NCBI RefSeq assembly: GCF_029784155.1
Contig: NC_073692.1
Coordinates: 67,899,888-67,963,887 of the forward strand
Source of the DNA: Uranotaenia lowii
Taxonomy: Eukaryota > Arthropoda > Insecta > Diptera > Culicidae
Direction of reading: 5' to 3'
DNA length: 64,000 bases
Made by a program: the position numbers and the translations under genes
Part shown: positions 1-12,838 of the stretch, piece by piece
Layout of the letters: the number at the start of each line of letters is the position of its first letter
Position numbering within the stretch: position 1 is the stretch's first letter
Notes under the pieces: model-generated
What the model was told of the DNA's origin: nothing
Databases searched by the model: none
Seen by the model: only the letters and a program-made list of their open reading frames with translations

Positions 1-861
1 ACATTAAAATGCACGTCCAACACGTGGAAAATTAGCATATTTGTACACCGCTGAAAACACTATCTCGTTCACTTTTCAGTGTTGCCACCTGACCTGAATT
101 TCATGATGACATTTTATAGAGAAATTCAACTTGTACTCATTTAGCCATTTTACCCAATACCCAATTTTTTTGTCATTTACAGCATTTTGAGGGTTAGCAA
201 AAGTCGCCATATTGGATTTATAGATGGCATCAGACAACGAAATTCGACGTCAACTCATGGTTTCATTCCACCGGTCAGTAACTACCAATCGCATTTTTTT
301 GTCTTTTTTTAGAGGTTTTCAGCGACAAGCTGGTTCGCCTCTTAATACCATTTTTATTTCATTCAAAAAGTCTGTCCACATTTGCTGTACTAATGATGAA
401 CAACTCAGAAATAAGGAACTCATCCTACGCGTTTAATTGATTGGCTTGCGAGAGAAACGTAGTAATTTAGCTACCATTATAAAACGAATAAGCATTTTAT
501 CTAACCATAATAAAAATATTTATCATTGAATTGACTAACGGCATGTTTATTTCAAAATCGAAATGCAAAAGAAAAGACGACATATTGATGGATTCACTTT
601 GTCAAGTATTAGAAATTATTATTTCAGGCTTATTTTCAACTCGGAGAACTCACGGAATTAAAAAAAAATAATAAAATTAAATGGCTAAAATGTTTTAGGA
701 AAGCTTCATAAAAGCTTTGATGATCAAAATTTTACTGCATAATGATTTTATCGAGGCATAAAAATTTGGTCAATATGACGTTCATGCCAAATAGCCAGAT
801 TTAAGCTTTATAAGAGTTCTGGTGATGCATGGAAGATGTGTTGCTGACTATAATAAAGATA
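1..861. other. AT-rich DNA, no gene seen
   Basis: The only open frame of note is 70 codons at 224-436, with no recognisable motif. Bases 660-861 carry scattered CATAAAA and TTTATAA motifs like those inside the element at 61.8-63.9 kb, so this part is probably the interior of a decayed copy of that family. Confidence 0.5.
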
Positions 862-876
862 AAATTGTTACTTGGG
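862..876. repeat. Terminal repeat of a CCCAAGTAACAATTT-type DNA element
   Basis: AAATTGTTACTTGGG is identical to the right terminus of the complete element at 61,791-63,925. I do not find the opposite terminus within the window, so this copy is truncated or its left end has decayed. Confidence 0.6.
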
Positions 877-884
877 CATAAAAA

Positions 885-952
885 TACCGGTATCTGAACT
901 TTTCTTACACCGTGGTTGGGTTAAAAAAAATTTCGTTTGTTTTGATTCAGAT
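885..952. repeat. Dispersed repeat, related to 11,121-11,190
   Basis: A segment reading ATACCGGTATCTGAACTTTTC, then ACCGTGGTTG, then TTTTGATTCAG matches 11,121-11,190 (ATATCGGTATCTGCACTTTTC, then ACCGTGGTTGAAC, then TTTGATTCAG). The longer copy is preceded by CTGAAGAAGG and ATCGAAATATCGG, which resembles short motifs near the ends of some insect retroelements. The family is not identified. Confidence 0.5.
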
Positions 953-1246
953 GATTTTTGCACTAATACCCTTTTGACTCTGAAGATCTCAATTAATTAA
1001 GTACTAGCTGATACCTTGCTAACTTCGTTTCGCCAACAACAGAAAACAGGTGATCAGGTTGGAAGTTATTGTTTGAATCTTCATATTACTCACACTGATA
1101 AAAAATACCTTCGCTGTAAGAGTATCCTTATTGATAAGGAATGAACCCAACCAAATAAACGATATAACAGTTTTTTTCATGTCCCTTTATTCAATTCACA
1201 CGTTGACCCGTTTAATTTTCACGACATTGCCCCAAAAACCGCTGAT

Positions 1247-1417
1247 GGCTCATCTATCTAGTTCATGTACGGGTTCATGTATCGATCTCACTTTTGCAAC
1301 ATATAAACATCAAGCCATACACTGTCAATAAATGCAAAAGACGGTGATCTGGAAAAAAAATTTATAAAAGAATAAGATGAAAAAAAGAAAAAGGGATCAA
1401 GTATCCCCATTCTCCCC
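1247..1417. mobile_element. Truncated TA-type MITE (family of 54,627-55,600)
   Basis: The right end reads GGGATCAAGTATCCCCATTCTCCCC followed by TA, as in the complete copy at 54.6 kb. Upstream similarity includes CTAGTTCATnnACGGGTTCA and CAAAGACGGnGA-type stretches. The left part is missing. Non-coding. Confidence 0.6.
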
Positions 1418-1419
1418 TA

Positions 1420-3400
1420 TAGATAGATAATAGGTTGGAGGCATCAAACTAGTTTAAATCTATAGCCAGAAAAGTACACGAACTTCCTGATTTTTAATTT
1501 AACGTTGACATTGGCCATGGCAATGTAGATTACTTCTATTTAACATAACTGTTAAGCTCCCTCAAGCAACTTACCGTCTTTCTTTTAATATATAAGAACT
1601 TAAAGTAAACTCTTCAATCCCGACACAATGAATCCATCCAATTGATGCTGGCGTCGAAGGTTGGGTCATTTCCATTATACTTCAATCGTTTCAATACGCA
1701 TTTAACCTACACCTTCGCCACTTGAGTCAACATTTATAAATTACGGCATCCCTCCCCGGATAAGTCGCTACCGAAGCACGTAACACTCTGTCTTCGCCAC
1801 GTGACGCTTCGCTTCGCTTTAATGCAGTGCGTTGTCTCTGTTGTGTTTTATTTTATATTTGTTAATCTTTATTTTTATTTTTCATTAAAGCATCTCAAGT
1901 CAGCTGGAATCCTCTGTTTCTCTTAATGACGATGACGAGCCGTTCTGCGCATCACCAGGAGGTGCCCACAAGGAAGAAGACTTGCGACGTCCACAACAAG
2001 CGACGAACCCGCGTTTTTTTTTGGTTTTCGACAACCACAAATGAGCTCCCCAATGTTGTTGCTATTGATGCTGATTTGCGTGGGGATTACACAAAAATAA
2101 ATACCAAACGAAACGAAATTTGCAACCCACTGACGACTGCATGGTGCATGGCGAAGTTGCCATCATCATCGGTGAATGATAAAAAGGCACTTCAAGGGAA
2201 CCTGGCAAGACTGTTCAACATCTTTCGTGCAACTGCAAATGTCGGCTACCGGATTCCACCCCGGAAACCTGATTATGCCCACCAAAAGCAGAAAGCAGGG
2301 TGCAGAGTGCAGTGGAGAAGCTGCGCCGAGATATGGGATGAAAAACAAAAATTGTTTAAATTAAACACGAATGAATAAACATTGTCCAGTTTTTATTTTT
2401 ATGCCCGATTGCTGTTTTCCTCCTTACGGGTACCGGACATTTCATCGGCAAGTGACAAAAAATCCAGTTTCGCCAAACCGTGGAGGATGGCATGGAATGC
2501 CGTCTTCTGGTGCTGGTTTCTGGAAAAAAAGGAAGGGAAAGTCCTCTCCACACAGGAGACAAGAACAAGAAGGCACTACACTAAAAACGAATAAAGAGCG
2601 TGCGACATAGCGCGACAGGTGACTCGCCGGGGCAATTTACTTGATTTGCATATTAAATTGAATTACAGTATGTGTCGCTCCGTGTGCGTGCTTCTTGGTC
2701 TGGTGCCAAGTGCGAAGTGGTAGCAAAAATTTGTCTCTTTAGCAATTGTGTTTGCATGTGCTGCATTTTGTTGTTAATGAAAAAAAAAAAACGCAAACGC
2801 AGCTCAAGATCGATGTGAATGGGAGAGCGTTTTGATTGAATCAGGTCAGTAGGAGATTTTAAATTTAAATTTTCTTTCGAAACTCAATAAAACAAATAAA
2901 AAATAAAAAATTGAAATTTAGAAAAAAAATCTTATACGAAATTGATATTCGGCATCTTTTGTGTGTAAGAGTGAATTTCAATATTATAGGGTATCCCATT
3001 ATGTTTAAGAACAATTTTGGTACAACCCTGCTCATTCCAGAAGAGGTTCATACAGCTGTTTTCTGCTGGATGTGGCTGCTTTCAGTTGTACTTAAAAATC
3101 TTTGTATCGTAAACTCCAGTTTAAATGGTTTTCATGCAAATAAAAAGCGTTTAAATTTGGTGACCCACAAAAATCAACTAAAAGAGTAAACCAGGAAAAC
3201 TGAAAACTTTTCTTAATGCTAAAAGGCTTTCAAGTGCATGAGATGTTGAGTTCTGGTGTCATTTTGAATATTAAAGGTATCCATTTGAATTTTTGGGAAT
3301 GAAGCATTTAAAAAAAAATTAAAACCCCAAATAGAAAAAAAATAAATAACAAAACTAAACACGACTTAAAAATATTTTGTAATATTTGTAAATTTTTTGT
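1420..3400. other. Intergenic or intronic DNA with a less AT-rich stretch, no gene recognised
   Basis: Bases 1,740-2,720 are less AT-rich than the surroundings and contain a 150-codon open frame (1,926-2,378, plus strand) beginning MTMTSRSAHHQEV. That frame has no domain, no homologue I recognise and overlapping open frames on both strands. It could be host UTR, regulatory DNA or old repeat. The rest is AT-rich and featureless. Confidence 0.35.
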
Positions 3401-3650
3401 CAATTGTAAACATTTCTTTTAGTCCGTCATTGACATTTTTGTCCTTAATTTAATATCTTTTTTGTCATTTCAAGATATTTTATGTCAAATTTTGTGATTT
3501 TTGTCATTCGATGTTTTTTTTTGTCATTTAACATCACTTTTTGTCGTTTTTTGACACATTTGTATTTTTTTTGTAAATATTTGTCATTTTTGTTTTTTGT
3601 CTTGTTTGTCACTATTTGTGATTTTTGATTAGCGATTTTTTTTTTCATTT

Positions 3651-4309
3651 TTGCCATTTTTGCCATTTTTGTCAATTTTGTCATTTTTGTCATCTTTGTC
3701 ATTTTTGTCATTTTTGTCATTTTTGTCATTTTTGTCATTTTTGTCATTTTTGTCATTTTTGTCATTTTTGTCATTTTTGTCATTTTTGTCATTTTTGTCA
3801 TTTTTGTCATTTTTGTCATTTTTGTCATTTTTGTCATTTTTGTCATTTTTGTCATTTTTGTCATTTTTGTCATTTTTGTCATTTTTGTCATTTTTGTCAT
3901 TTTTGTCATTTTTGTCATTTTTGTCATTTTTGTCATTTTTGTCATTTTTGTCATTTTTGTCATTTTTGTCATTTTTGTCATTTTTGTCATTTTTGTCATT
4001 TTTGTCATTTTTGTCATTTTTGTCATTTTTGTCATTTTTGTCATTTTTGTCATTTTTGTCATTTTTGTCATTTTTGTCATTTTTGTCATTTTTGTCAATT
4101 TTGTCATTTTTGTCATTTTTGTCATTTTTGTCATATTTGTCATTTTTGTCATTTTTGTCATTTTTGTCATTTTTGTCATTTTTGTCATTTTTGTCATTTT
4201 TGTCATTTTTGTCATTTTTGTCATTTTTGTCATTTTTGTCATTTTTGTCATTTTTGTCATTTTTGTCATTTTTGTCATTTTTGTCATTTTTGTCATTTTT
4301 GTCATTTTT
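3651..4309. repeat. Near-homogeneous 9-bp minisatellite (TTTTTGTCA)n
   Basis: About 73 tandem copies of TTTTTGTCA with very few variants (TCAATTTTG, TCATCTTTG, TCATATTTG, and TTTTTGCCA at the left edge). Because the unit is 9 bp and contains no stop codon in most frames, it creates long artificial open frames: HFC and FLS tripeptide repeats on plus and an MTK repeat on minus. These are not genes. The strand bias is extreme: one strand has nearly all the T and the other nearly all the A. Confidence 0.97.
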
Positions 4310-5090
4310 GTTATTTTATCTAATTTTTCTTGTCAATTTTTGTCATTTCGTTCATTTTTTTTTTCAAATTTAGTTATTTTCGGCAATAATCGACAAGTTT
4401 TAGAAAATTTTGGTTAGACTTTCAATAAAAAAAAACAAAATTTTCGAAAATTTCAAAATTTTTCAAGCATTTGTCAAAAAATCACTAAAATTATACAATT
4501 TAATTCAAATTTTCAAAAATTCACGAAAATTTACAAAAATTCACGAAAATTAACAAAAATTCACGTATTTACCAAACTTTACAAAATTTTAAATTTTTTT
4601 TTTAAAATGTACTAATTTTTACAAACGTTTTAAAAAAATGACAAGATATGACAAAAAATGGAAAAAATTGACAATACTTGACAATAATTGACAGAATTTG
4701 ACATGATATTTTGTCAGTTTTTGTCAGTTTTCTCATTTTTTGTTACCTTCTGTCAGTTTTTGTCAATTTTTGTAATTTTTTTCAATTTCCGTAAATTTTT
4801 GTCATTTTTCGTCGATTCTTGTCATATTATGTCAATTTTGTCAATTTTTGTAAATTTATGCAAAATGTTGTATATTTTCGTTTATTTTTGTCAAATTTTG
4901 TAAATTTTATAAGCTTTGTATTTTTTTGAAAGTTTTTGTCGTTTTTGTAAATTTATGTATATTTTTGTTAGTTTTTGTAAATTTTTGTGAAATTTTGTAA
5001 ATTTTTCTTAAATTGTGATCATTTTTTGTTGTTTTTTTCAATTTTTTTCTTTCGTTGTTTTGGTTTTTTCAATTTTTGTTCTTTTCTTAG
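4310..5090. repeat. Degenerate flank of the minisatellite, with strand switches
   Basis: Diverged TTTTTGTCA-like units continue to about 5,080 (TTTTTGTCAG, TTTTTGTAAA). Between about 4,440 and 4,700 the polarity is inverted: units read TGACAAAAA, ACAAAAATTCACG and TTGACAATA. The left flank (3,400-3,650) is also degenerate. This fits an older, larger array whose central part was recently homogenised. Confidence 0.8.
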
Positions 5091-6924
5091 TTTGATTCTC
5101 AAACTGTTGAAGCTTAAACTTATTCTCAGAATCATAATAACCGAACCTTTTAAAGTTGATTGCTTAGCAAGTGCAACAAGTGCTTTAGGGCTAACCGCAA
5201 AATTCAATCTGGCACCTGGCCAACAGCAACGTACATTTCATTCGTTAAATTCGGAGGACATCCAGCCAATAAATAACCGCTCCTATAAATTTGTTCCTCC
5301 GTTAAATCTCATCAAGCATGAACTCTGTCTGGGGTGCCACGAACATTTCAACATTGAAATGGACCTCACCTGTACATAAATTTTCAGCAGGTCAGTTTAG
5401 TTAAGAACATGCTGCTGCCACCCAGAGGCTCAAAAAATTCCTCAACGCCACGCCACGCCACGTTATGCCACTTTTAGCACACGAGATGTGAGATGTTCTT
5501 TCACCCTGATTCTCATTTCGTTTCGAGGTGACACCTCTCCTCTAACTGTGTTTCTCGGCCACACGACGCGTCAAGGTAGGTAACTGATCCCTCATTTTGC
5601 GTGTGGTTTGTATCTGGGGCGGCTCCTCAGAGACTCGGAGATTCAGAGGGAAGCAGGGAAGGTAAAATTCCTTTAAATGAATTACTCGCTCAAAAAAAAA
5701 AAAAAAAGGTTTCCAAAAGTCCAACAAACAACCGGTGCGACATCGACTCTGAATCTGAAGCTGCTGCTGCTGCTGGACGTTGACGAATGCGACAACCAAC
5801 GACGACGATGTAGTTATAAGCGCGTAAGCCTTACTCAATGACAGCGCTAAATCCACTTAAACTGAGTGATGGTGGTGGCACAACACTTGAGTACCTTATG
5901 GGACCCGTTGGGTGCGTTGCCAATACGTCACCTCGACTTCATTGAGGTCGTTCTTCCCCAGCATCACTTCCGCCACACCCAGTGACGACTGCATCACCTT
6001 CGCTCGGTCAGGCGAGGTCGAGAATGCAGTGCAACTTACTGACCAGAAATGTGTCATTTTAACGCCGTTCTGCTCGCCTTCTGAAGCGAGGGACACCTTT
6101 CTTTCAAAGCTTTGAGTTAGTTATTTCATGTCATTTTACTATAAAATAAATTGTGCTTTCACAAAAAAAAAAAATTGAACATTGGTTGGCATAAGACCAA
6201 AAAGTGTAATCAGAATTTGTAAACAAAACAGAAATACATCAATTCAGCAATTTTCAAGCAAAGTAATCCTCTCACTATATTTAATAGAATACAGTTAACA
6301 GTTTACAAAACAGTGTCGAAAATTGCTACTTTTCGAAACTGTTTTGATTTGGAAGGAAAAAAATAAAATCTGTTTCTTCAGGTTGAAAAACTTGTTTCTG
6401 AACGGTTTTTTGCAGTACATATTTGATTTCATGCGTTTTTGCTGAATCAAAAGGCTGCAGTAAAATTTTCAATAAACATTGAGATTCTTATCACGACTTT
6501 GGTTTCAGTACAAAAACTAATTGAAAATCTAATTGTGTAGTGAAACATTTTAACGCAATGTGATTTTGGAAAATACGATTACTATTGTTTCTGAGTAATA
6601 TGTATTTTTCGAGAATTTATTTATGAAGGGTTAGTTGCCCTAATTTAGACCCTCTAAGCGATGATTTTTTATTATTATTTATAGTTTTATGTATAGTACA
6701 TGATCTTATCTGCAAGTTCTAATGGGAACTTTCAACATAGGTTTCGCCGTTATTGAAAGATTTTCAATGATATATATGATCAAAATTTCCATCTTTGAAC
6801 CTACTGTTTCTATTTCGGTACTGAATCGGTTCCTTTCATTGGACCTAGAACTGAAATTCCATTAAAAAGTATGATTTTCTTCAAATAAATAAACAAATTC
6901 ATTAAAAATGTGATCTTCAATAAT
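5091..6924. other. No gene recognised; less AT-rich island 5,390-6,120
   Basis: The island contains a short CGCCA tandem (about 5,448-5,475), a CTG run near 5,760 and overlapping open frames of 60-104 codons on both strands with no recognisable domain. It could be a host regulatory or UTR segment. The remainder is AT-rich. Confidence 0.35.
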
Positions 6925-7110
6925 TTTTTTTTATTATAGTCGTTTTTCCATCTTTGGCATTCGCGACTTTATATCAACGTTGCAGTTGGCGAACAGTTAT
7001 TGAAAATCTTATCTGGTACAACTGTGTTCGATGTTTACTCTTGGGCTCGAACTCGCGGACATCGACTCAGGAGGCAACGAACTTGCCAACTGAGCTATAC
7101 CTCAAGCCCT
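6925..7110 (-). mobile_element. tRNA-derived SINE, copy 1
   Basis: On the minus strand the sequence starts with a tRNA-like head containing a box A (TAGCTCAGTTGG) and a box B (GAGTTCGAGCC) at tRNA spacing. A shared body (AAACATCGAACACAGTTGTACC) and an A-rich 3' end follow. The same sequence recurs at 58,025-58,200. Such elements are transcribed by RNA polymerase III from the internal boxes and mobilised by a LINE enzyme. It is not a functional tRNA: the body extends well past the tRNA part and no paired acceptor stem is seen. Confidence 0.85.
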
Positions 7111-9524
7111 CTTCAATCAAATGTTATCATAAAAATGTATGACAGCTATTTAACTATTCAAAACACTTCAATCTCTAATATGAATATCTCAAACACTTTC
7201 ACTCCCAATCAACTCCATCGGCAGAACAATAGCTGAAACTTTTTTGTGTTTACTGACTTGTAGATTATTTGCGTAAAGCTGACACAAAATGTTATGAATG
7301 TTCAATATTGGTTTTGAATTATGCCCCGATTAAAAATTCGCACACTTGTCGATTTGTTGGTATTACAACAAAGTTTTGGTGATGTCACGTCTAAACGTGG
7401 AGCATCAAAGTCGAAAGTCACCTTTTATTGGACCCTTTTCAAATTGTCCGGGGTTTCCATTAATGTTCATTTATTTTAGGAAAAATAGGTAGTATGGTCC
7501 ATATTATTCACAGTGAAAGTAATTTCCCTTTAAACTTTGACTTGGACAGTAGAAAAACATGATTTTTCCTTGTTCACTCTAGTTTCTCAAAACGCGCACT
7601 ATTAATTGAGCTGTCTGATTTACCACTGATGAGAAGGAACGTTTTTAAAAACGTTTGAAATTTTAACAGAGAGATCTTTTTTGGCAAAAAGCGGTATAAG
7701 AAGAATAAGAACTCATTGTCTGCATAGGAGTATTTATATCCTATGCTAGCAAAATGAATTATTTAAAATTCAAGGCTTTTAAGAACTAAAGTAGGCTCTA
7801 GGTCCAAAGTAGGAGCACTCAGCTTATGTAAACTTTTGTTTTTAATTTAAATAAACTGATCATTTCCGGTGGAATGAATTTTTGGCTTTCTTGGATGTTG
7901 ACGCTAAATTTGGAATCAAAAGTCTGGTAGTCAGAAAAACAAAAAAGTGCGGGATCTGCTCGACTTTGTTGACGTTTCTTAAACATAAAAATTCAAATTG
8001 ATTTTCAAAAGTTGGTAGTTATTGCGTCTAACTGTGGAAGGTTTTGAGGTATATTGTTCATAAATAAATGCCTTTAATTTATTTTAAATTTATCCATAAA
8101 AAACAGACAATTTATAACCATTTTTTTCAATTCATGTTTCGTAATTTGAAATATACAGCTTCAGAAGTGTATTTAAAAAATAATGAAACACGTTGTTTTG
8201 TGAATAACTTTTGAATGTTTGGGTGGAAATTTAAGAAATTTTTTAGTTTTTAGCCACTTATTGTGTCAATCGTGATGTAAAATTTATTTTTTGCAGCTTC
8301 CACAGATCGTCAGCCATCTCAGTCGATTTCAAAATCGTTTTCCTTGTTTATCTCCCGAACATCCAGGCAAGACTTGCCAACGAAAATTGTATTGCTGATA
8401 TCTTGCCAGGAACCTGCTGGAGATTTGATTTGACTGTCCATGAAGATTTTTTTTTTTTTTCAAAATATCTTACGCTCGCGGTTTAAATATTAAGATTCAG
8501 CTACACGAACAAGTGAGATTTCTTTTATAATCATCACTTTCCGAATCGAAATTTTTGGGCAGCGCTAGATGAAACCACTACCTGTGCTTGATAAACTCTT
8601 TATATTCATGGATTCCATCATTCACACCAACAAGGTTGCCGAAAAAAATCTATGTTTTTGGCAAAAAAATCTCGAATTCTATGATTTGCACCTAAAATTT
8701 GGTGACGGTTTTCTGTTATGCTTCAGTTTATTGGGAAATCATATGAAACATCAATTTGTTGGAAACTTTCCACAGTTTTAATAAAAAAAAATCACATTAC
8801 TTTGTTTTCATTTTTTTTTTAACTAGAGTCAGAAATAAAAAGTTAAAAGTGACATAAAAATTCATATCTTTAGAAATCTCATAAAAAGTTAGAAAATCTG
8901 TGAAATCCATGTAAATTTAAAAAATTCTTTGATCTATGACACAGATTCTGTAACGAAATTTTGCTCAAAATTCTGTGAAAATACAATTTTTTCTGTATTT
9001 TCGGCAACCTTGCTAACCAAGGCTATATTAAAGAGGGAGGGGGTAATCGCCTCGGGCCTTAGTTCAGGGGGGGCGCCAAGGAAAAAACTCATCATAGAAA
9101 TTGAGAAAAGGAAATCGGGAATAGAGAATATGAAATAGTGCGTAAAATATGCAAGCTAAGCGAACCCCGTGAAAAAAATATTGAATAGTTTCACTCTTAA
9201 ATAAGTTGAGCCCCCCTAGAGTAAGCATTGCAAAATTTTTACAGCTTGAGGAGGGCTGAACAAATTTGGACAATTTTTTTATTCAAAACCAGAGAAAATC
9301 TTGGCCTTTGCTTTTAAGTTTTTCCACTCAAAATCCAGACAAATCGCAGCAGAATCTAGCAATTAAAAAAACTTTAATTTTTCTTTTTGTTATTATAACA
9401 GGTCAGCAGTGTTGTCGCATTTCAAACTACCAAATAAAAACAATTGGAGCCCAAATTGAATTTTCCATTTTTTTTATTTGGAATAATCCTACAAAATAAA
9501 AAAAATAATATTTTGAAATTAATT
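7111..9524. other. AT-rich DNA, nothing recognised
   Basis: Only short open frames (up to 78 codons) without motifs. A small GC-richer patch lies at 9,030-9,090 (G runs, TCGCCTCGGGCC). No terminal repeats or paired structures stood out. Confidence 0.4.
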
Positions 9525-9812
9525 TTTACGGCCTTATCGGTGAATGTTATGTTCTCATAGTTAGAACATTTCAAGAATTGAAAATCATACATGGATAGAA
9601 ATAGATTAGAAGAAAATAACAGGTGTTGAAAATGAGAGGGTAGAAATTTTGAAGAAGCATTTTCACCACATACTTTACTTTTGTTCAATCACGGATCAAC
9701 TATTTTGAAATGTTAGAATCGCACAGGGTAGAGTCTAACACAACACAATAGTTGATCTTGCGTGGTTCGCACCGCGAAACTTGCAGTGCGAACGTTCGCA
9801 CCTCTTTAACTT
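9525..9812 (+). repeat. Single-arm homologue of the 53-kb palindrome
   Basis: This stretch aligns with the left arm of 53,101-53,690: CGGCCTTATCGGTGAA against CGGCCTAGCGGTGAA, then ATGGATAGAA, GAAAATGAGnGGGTAGAA, AAGCATT, GCGTGGT and ACTTGnAGTGCG. It ends at GTGCGAACGTTCGCAC, which corresponds to the palindrome centre, and then stops. It is therefore a diverged monomer of an uncharacterised dispersed repeat. Confidence 0.75.
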
Positions 9813-11752
9813 TAATCTTTAAGATTATTCGTAATAAATTTTCATAAATTGACAATTTATGGATTGGTTCATGTTTGGTAAAAAAAACCAAAAAACTTCA
9901 ATACACATACCGCAATTTTATCCGGGTAATATCCAGGTGAATGCCGGTTATTATTTTTTATAAACCATGAATGGATCCTTAAGATTGTTGAATATATGCA
10001 AACATATTTTACTTTCATGTACAAAATGAGTCACAAGCGTATCCATGATGTTAAATTTTCATATAGAAATTCAGCTTCTGCCGTCTCCAAGATTCAAATT
10101 CAGGGTATTTAGGTGAAATTTTAAGAGATCTCAAGTTCTTCATTAAAGGTATTTAACTCATTTGAATTTATTTCTGATTTTTCTAGTATTTATTCTGAAT
10201 TTTGGTTCTCAAATGTTACTTTTCCAATATTCAGAAGAACTATTTCACACATTTATTTAATTTAATATTTGATTTGATGAGAATCTTATTCTTGGTTTAA
10301 AATTACAATCTGTGCTGCTATTTAAACATTTCAAAACTCTTGATTTCTACAATAAAATTAAAAAAATATTCTGTAACTAAGAATCACCCGTATTACAAAA
10401 AAAAGTCCTAAATAAGCAAACAAACTTCTAACACATTACATTGACACGATTTTTTATGCTCTGAAGATAAGAAATTTAAAAACACCTAGGGATAACCAAT
10501 TCAAAATGTGCAATTCTCGCCTTTTCCTGATTGTTACTTTGATTTTTAATATTGTAGGTATTAGAATTTCAATTGTAATTTGAGTCACATATCTCCATTT
10601 GAAATAATGAAATCAATTTGATACACTGATTTTAAGTTCTAAATAAATTCTGATTTTATAATTTTAATTTTACTCTTGAGTTCTCATACATATCTGTGTA
10701 TCCATGGAATTTGAGTTCAAGTATGTTGTTTTTTTTTATTTTGGATTCTTAACCGGAGATTTTTACGTTACTTCCCAATTTCTATAAGAGAAATACTGAT
10801 TCTGCTTTCAATGAAGCAGATATGACCAATGATTCAATGGAAACATTTCAGTATCTACCTTCGAGTTTTTTTTCTAATATATTCTAATAATTTTTAGTTG
10901 ATGATAAATTATTAACTCTTCCGCAATGTATGCACGTGCTATATTAAAAACACTAGTTCACTGCATTTTTTAACAATGTAAGTTGAAGATCACTTTCAAT
11001 GTGAAATCGGGCACTGAATCCGAAAATGAAATTTTCAAAAATCTCAAGATTCCTTGTAATTCAACCACGTTAAATGAAAACTAGAAACGCTCACTGAAGA
11101 AGGTAGTAAGTTGCTATCGAAATATCGGTATCTGCACTTTTCATTTACCGTGGTTGAACTAAAAGGAACCTTTCGATTGCTTTGATTCAGTTAAACCATT
11201 CAAAGAAATCAGCTCAGAACACAATAGAGAAAATATCTCAGTTGAACAAATTTTAAGTTATGCTTCAAATATGAAATTTGGAAAACTAAAAAATGTACTT
11301 GTACTCAAATTCAAATATCTCTACCTGCATAACACAAATTAGAAATATCATTTTTGAATATTAAAGGTGAATTAATTTGCTATCGATCATCTGAACTTCA
11401 TTTTTGCTTATGATCGACAATATTGTTGATATTAGTGACTTTTTGAAAGAAAAAATCATAAAAACGCTGCTTTTTTTTTGAAAAATTTTGTTTAAGCGAA
11501 AGTTTTAAACTCGAAGGAAACATTTAAGAAATCTGACTTTCTTTTGTACTTAAATTTTATTTCAATACATACATTTAAAGGTGATATTTATCCAAATCGC
11601 TTAAACATTGAAGAAGTTAGGGTTACTTTACCATAACAGTAATTTTTGCATTTTTTGAATAATTTAACGGACCGCGGCGTACTTATCATACTATATTATT
11701 TATTTTTATTATTTATTTACATAGTATTCCATCTCACGACATAACTTGCTAA
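9813..11752. other. AT-rich DNA; dispersed repeat at 11,121-11,190
   Basis: No gene seen. The only repeat noted is the CGGTATCTGCACTTTTC segment shared with 885-952, here preceded by CTGAAGAAGGTAG. A TAAATAAATAATAAAAATAAAT-like A-rich stretch (minus strand) at 11,690-11,725 lies just beyond the end of the LINE and may be its tail. Confidence 0.4.
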
Positions 11753-12838
11753 CTAACTAACTAACCACCTCGCTCGTTGCGCCCCTGCTCGTCTTGTTCC
11801 TACCGGATTCGTGGCGAACACCTGTTTTGCAGGACAGTCATCCGGCATTCTCGCAACATGTCTCGCCCAGCGTATCCGGCCAGCTTTCACCACCTTCTGG
11901 ATACTGGGTTTGCCGTAGAGTCGCGCGAGCTCGTGGTTCATCCTTCGCCTCCACACTCCGTTCTCCTGTACGCCGCCAAAGATGGTTCTTAACACTCGTC
12001 GCTCGAATGCTCCGAGTGTACGCAGGTCCTCCTCGAGCAATATCCATGTCTCGTGCCCGTAGAGAACAACCGGTCCAATGAGCGTCATATACAGGTTACA
12101 CTTCGTGCGAGGGCTAAGTCTTCTCGACCGCAGTTGCTTGTGGAGTCCATAGTAGGCACGACTTCCGCTGATAATTCGCCTCCGGATCTCACGGCTGGTG
12201 TCATTGTCTGCGGTAACCAGTGAGCCGAGATAGACAAAGTCTTCGACTATCTCCAGCTCGTCACCGTCGATCGTGACCTTGTTATTACTGGACAAGCGGG
12301 TTCGGTCGGTCTCGGATCCGCAGGCCAGCATGTACTTCGTCTTGGACGTATTAATCATCAACCCAATTCTTCCTGCTTCGCGTTTCAGTTTGCGGTAGAT
12401 CTCCTCCACCGCCGCAGATGATCTGCCGACTATACCAATGTCATCGGCAAAGCAGATAAGTTGACTGGATCTGTTGAAAATCGTGCCCCGCATTTCGCCC
12501 ACCGCTCGTCGAATAACACCTTCTAGCGCCACGTTGAACATCATGCAGGATAGACCATCACCTTGTCGAAGCCCCCTGCGCGATTCGAATGAACTCGACA
12601 ATTCACCCGAAATCCGCACACAGCACTGCGTTCCATCCATCGTCGCCTTGATCAGTCTGATCAGCTTCCCGGAAAAGCCGTTCTCGTCCATGATTTTCCA
12701 TAGCTCGTTACGGTCGATCGTGTCGTTTGCAGCTTTGAAGTCGATGAATAGATGGTGCGTAGGGACTTGGTGTTCCCAGCATTTTTGGAGGATTTGCCGT
12801 AATGTGAATATCTGGTCCGTCGTTGACCGTCCCTCCAT
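11753..12838 (-). pseudogene. LINE reverse transcriptase, catalytic and C-terminal part
   Basis: 361 codons on minus. MEGRSTTDQIF at the start continues from the shifted upstream frame. FIDFKAANDTID (about residues 31-42) carries the first catalytic aspartate region, GLRQGDGLSC (89-98) is the conserved RT loop, and FADD (130-133) is the metal-binding box. TKYMLACGS and VYLGS follow, then a thumb and C-terminal domain (GRIRWARHVARM). The frame ends at WLVS. The catalytic residues are intact, but the polypeptide has no initiator, no endonuclease and an upstream frameshift. Confidence 0.85.

Noticed and set aside
3445..4305. Long open frames on both strands (MTK repeat on minus, HFC and FLS repeats on plus)
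   Set aside because: They come from a 9-bp tandem repeat without stop codons. No codon structure or domain supports a protein.
7020..7110. A tRNA gene on minus, from box A and box B
   Set aside because: The tRNA-like part continues into a shared body and A-rich tail and recurs at 58 kb, so it is a SINE rather than a tRNA gene.
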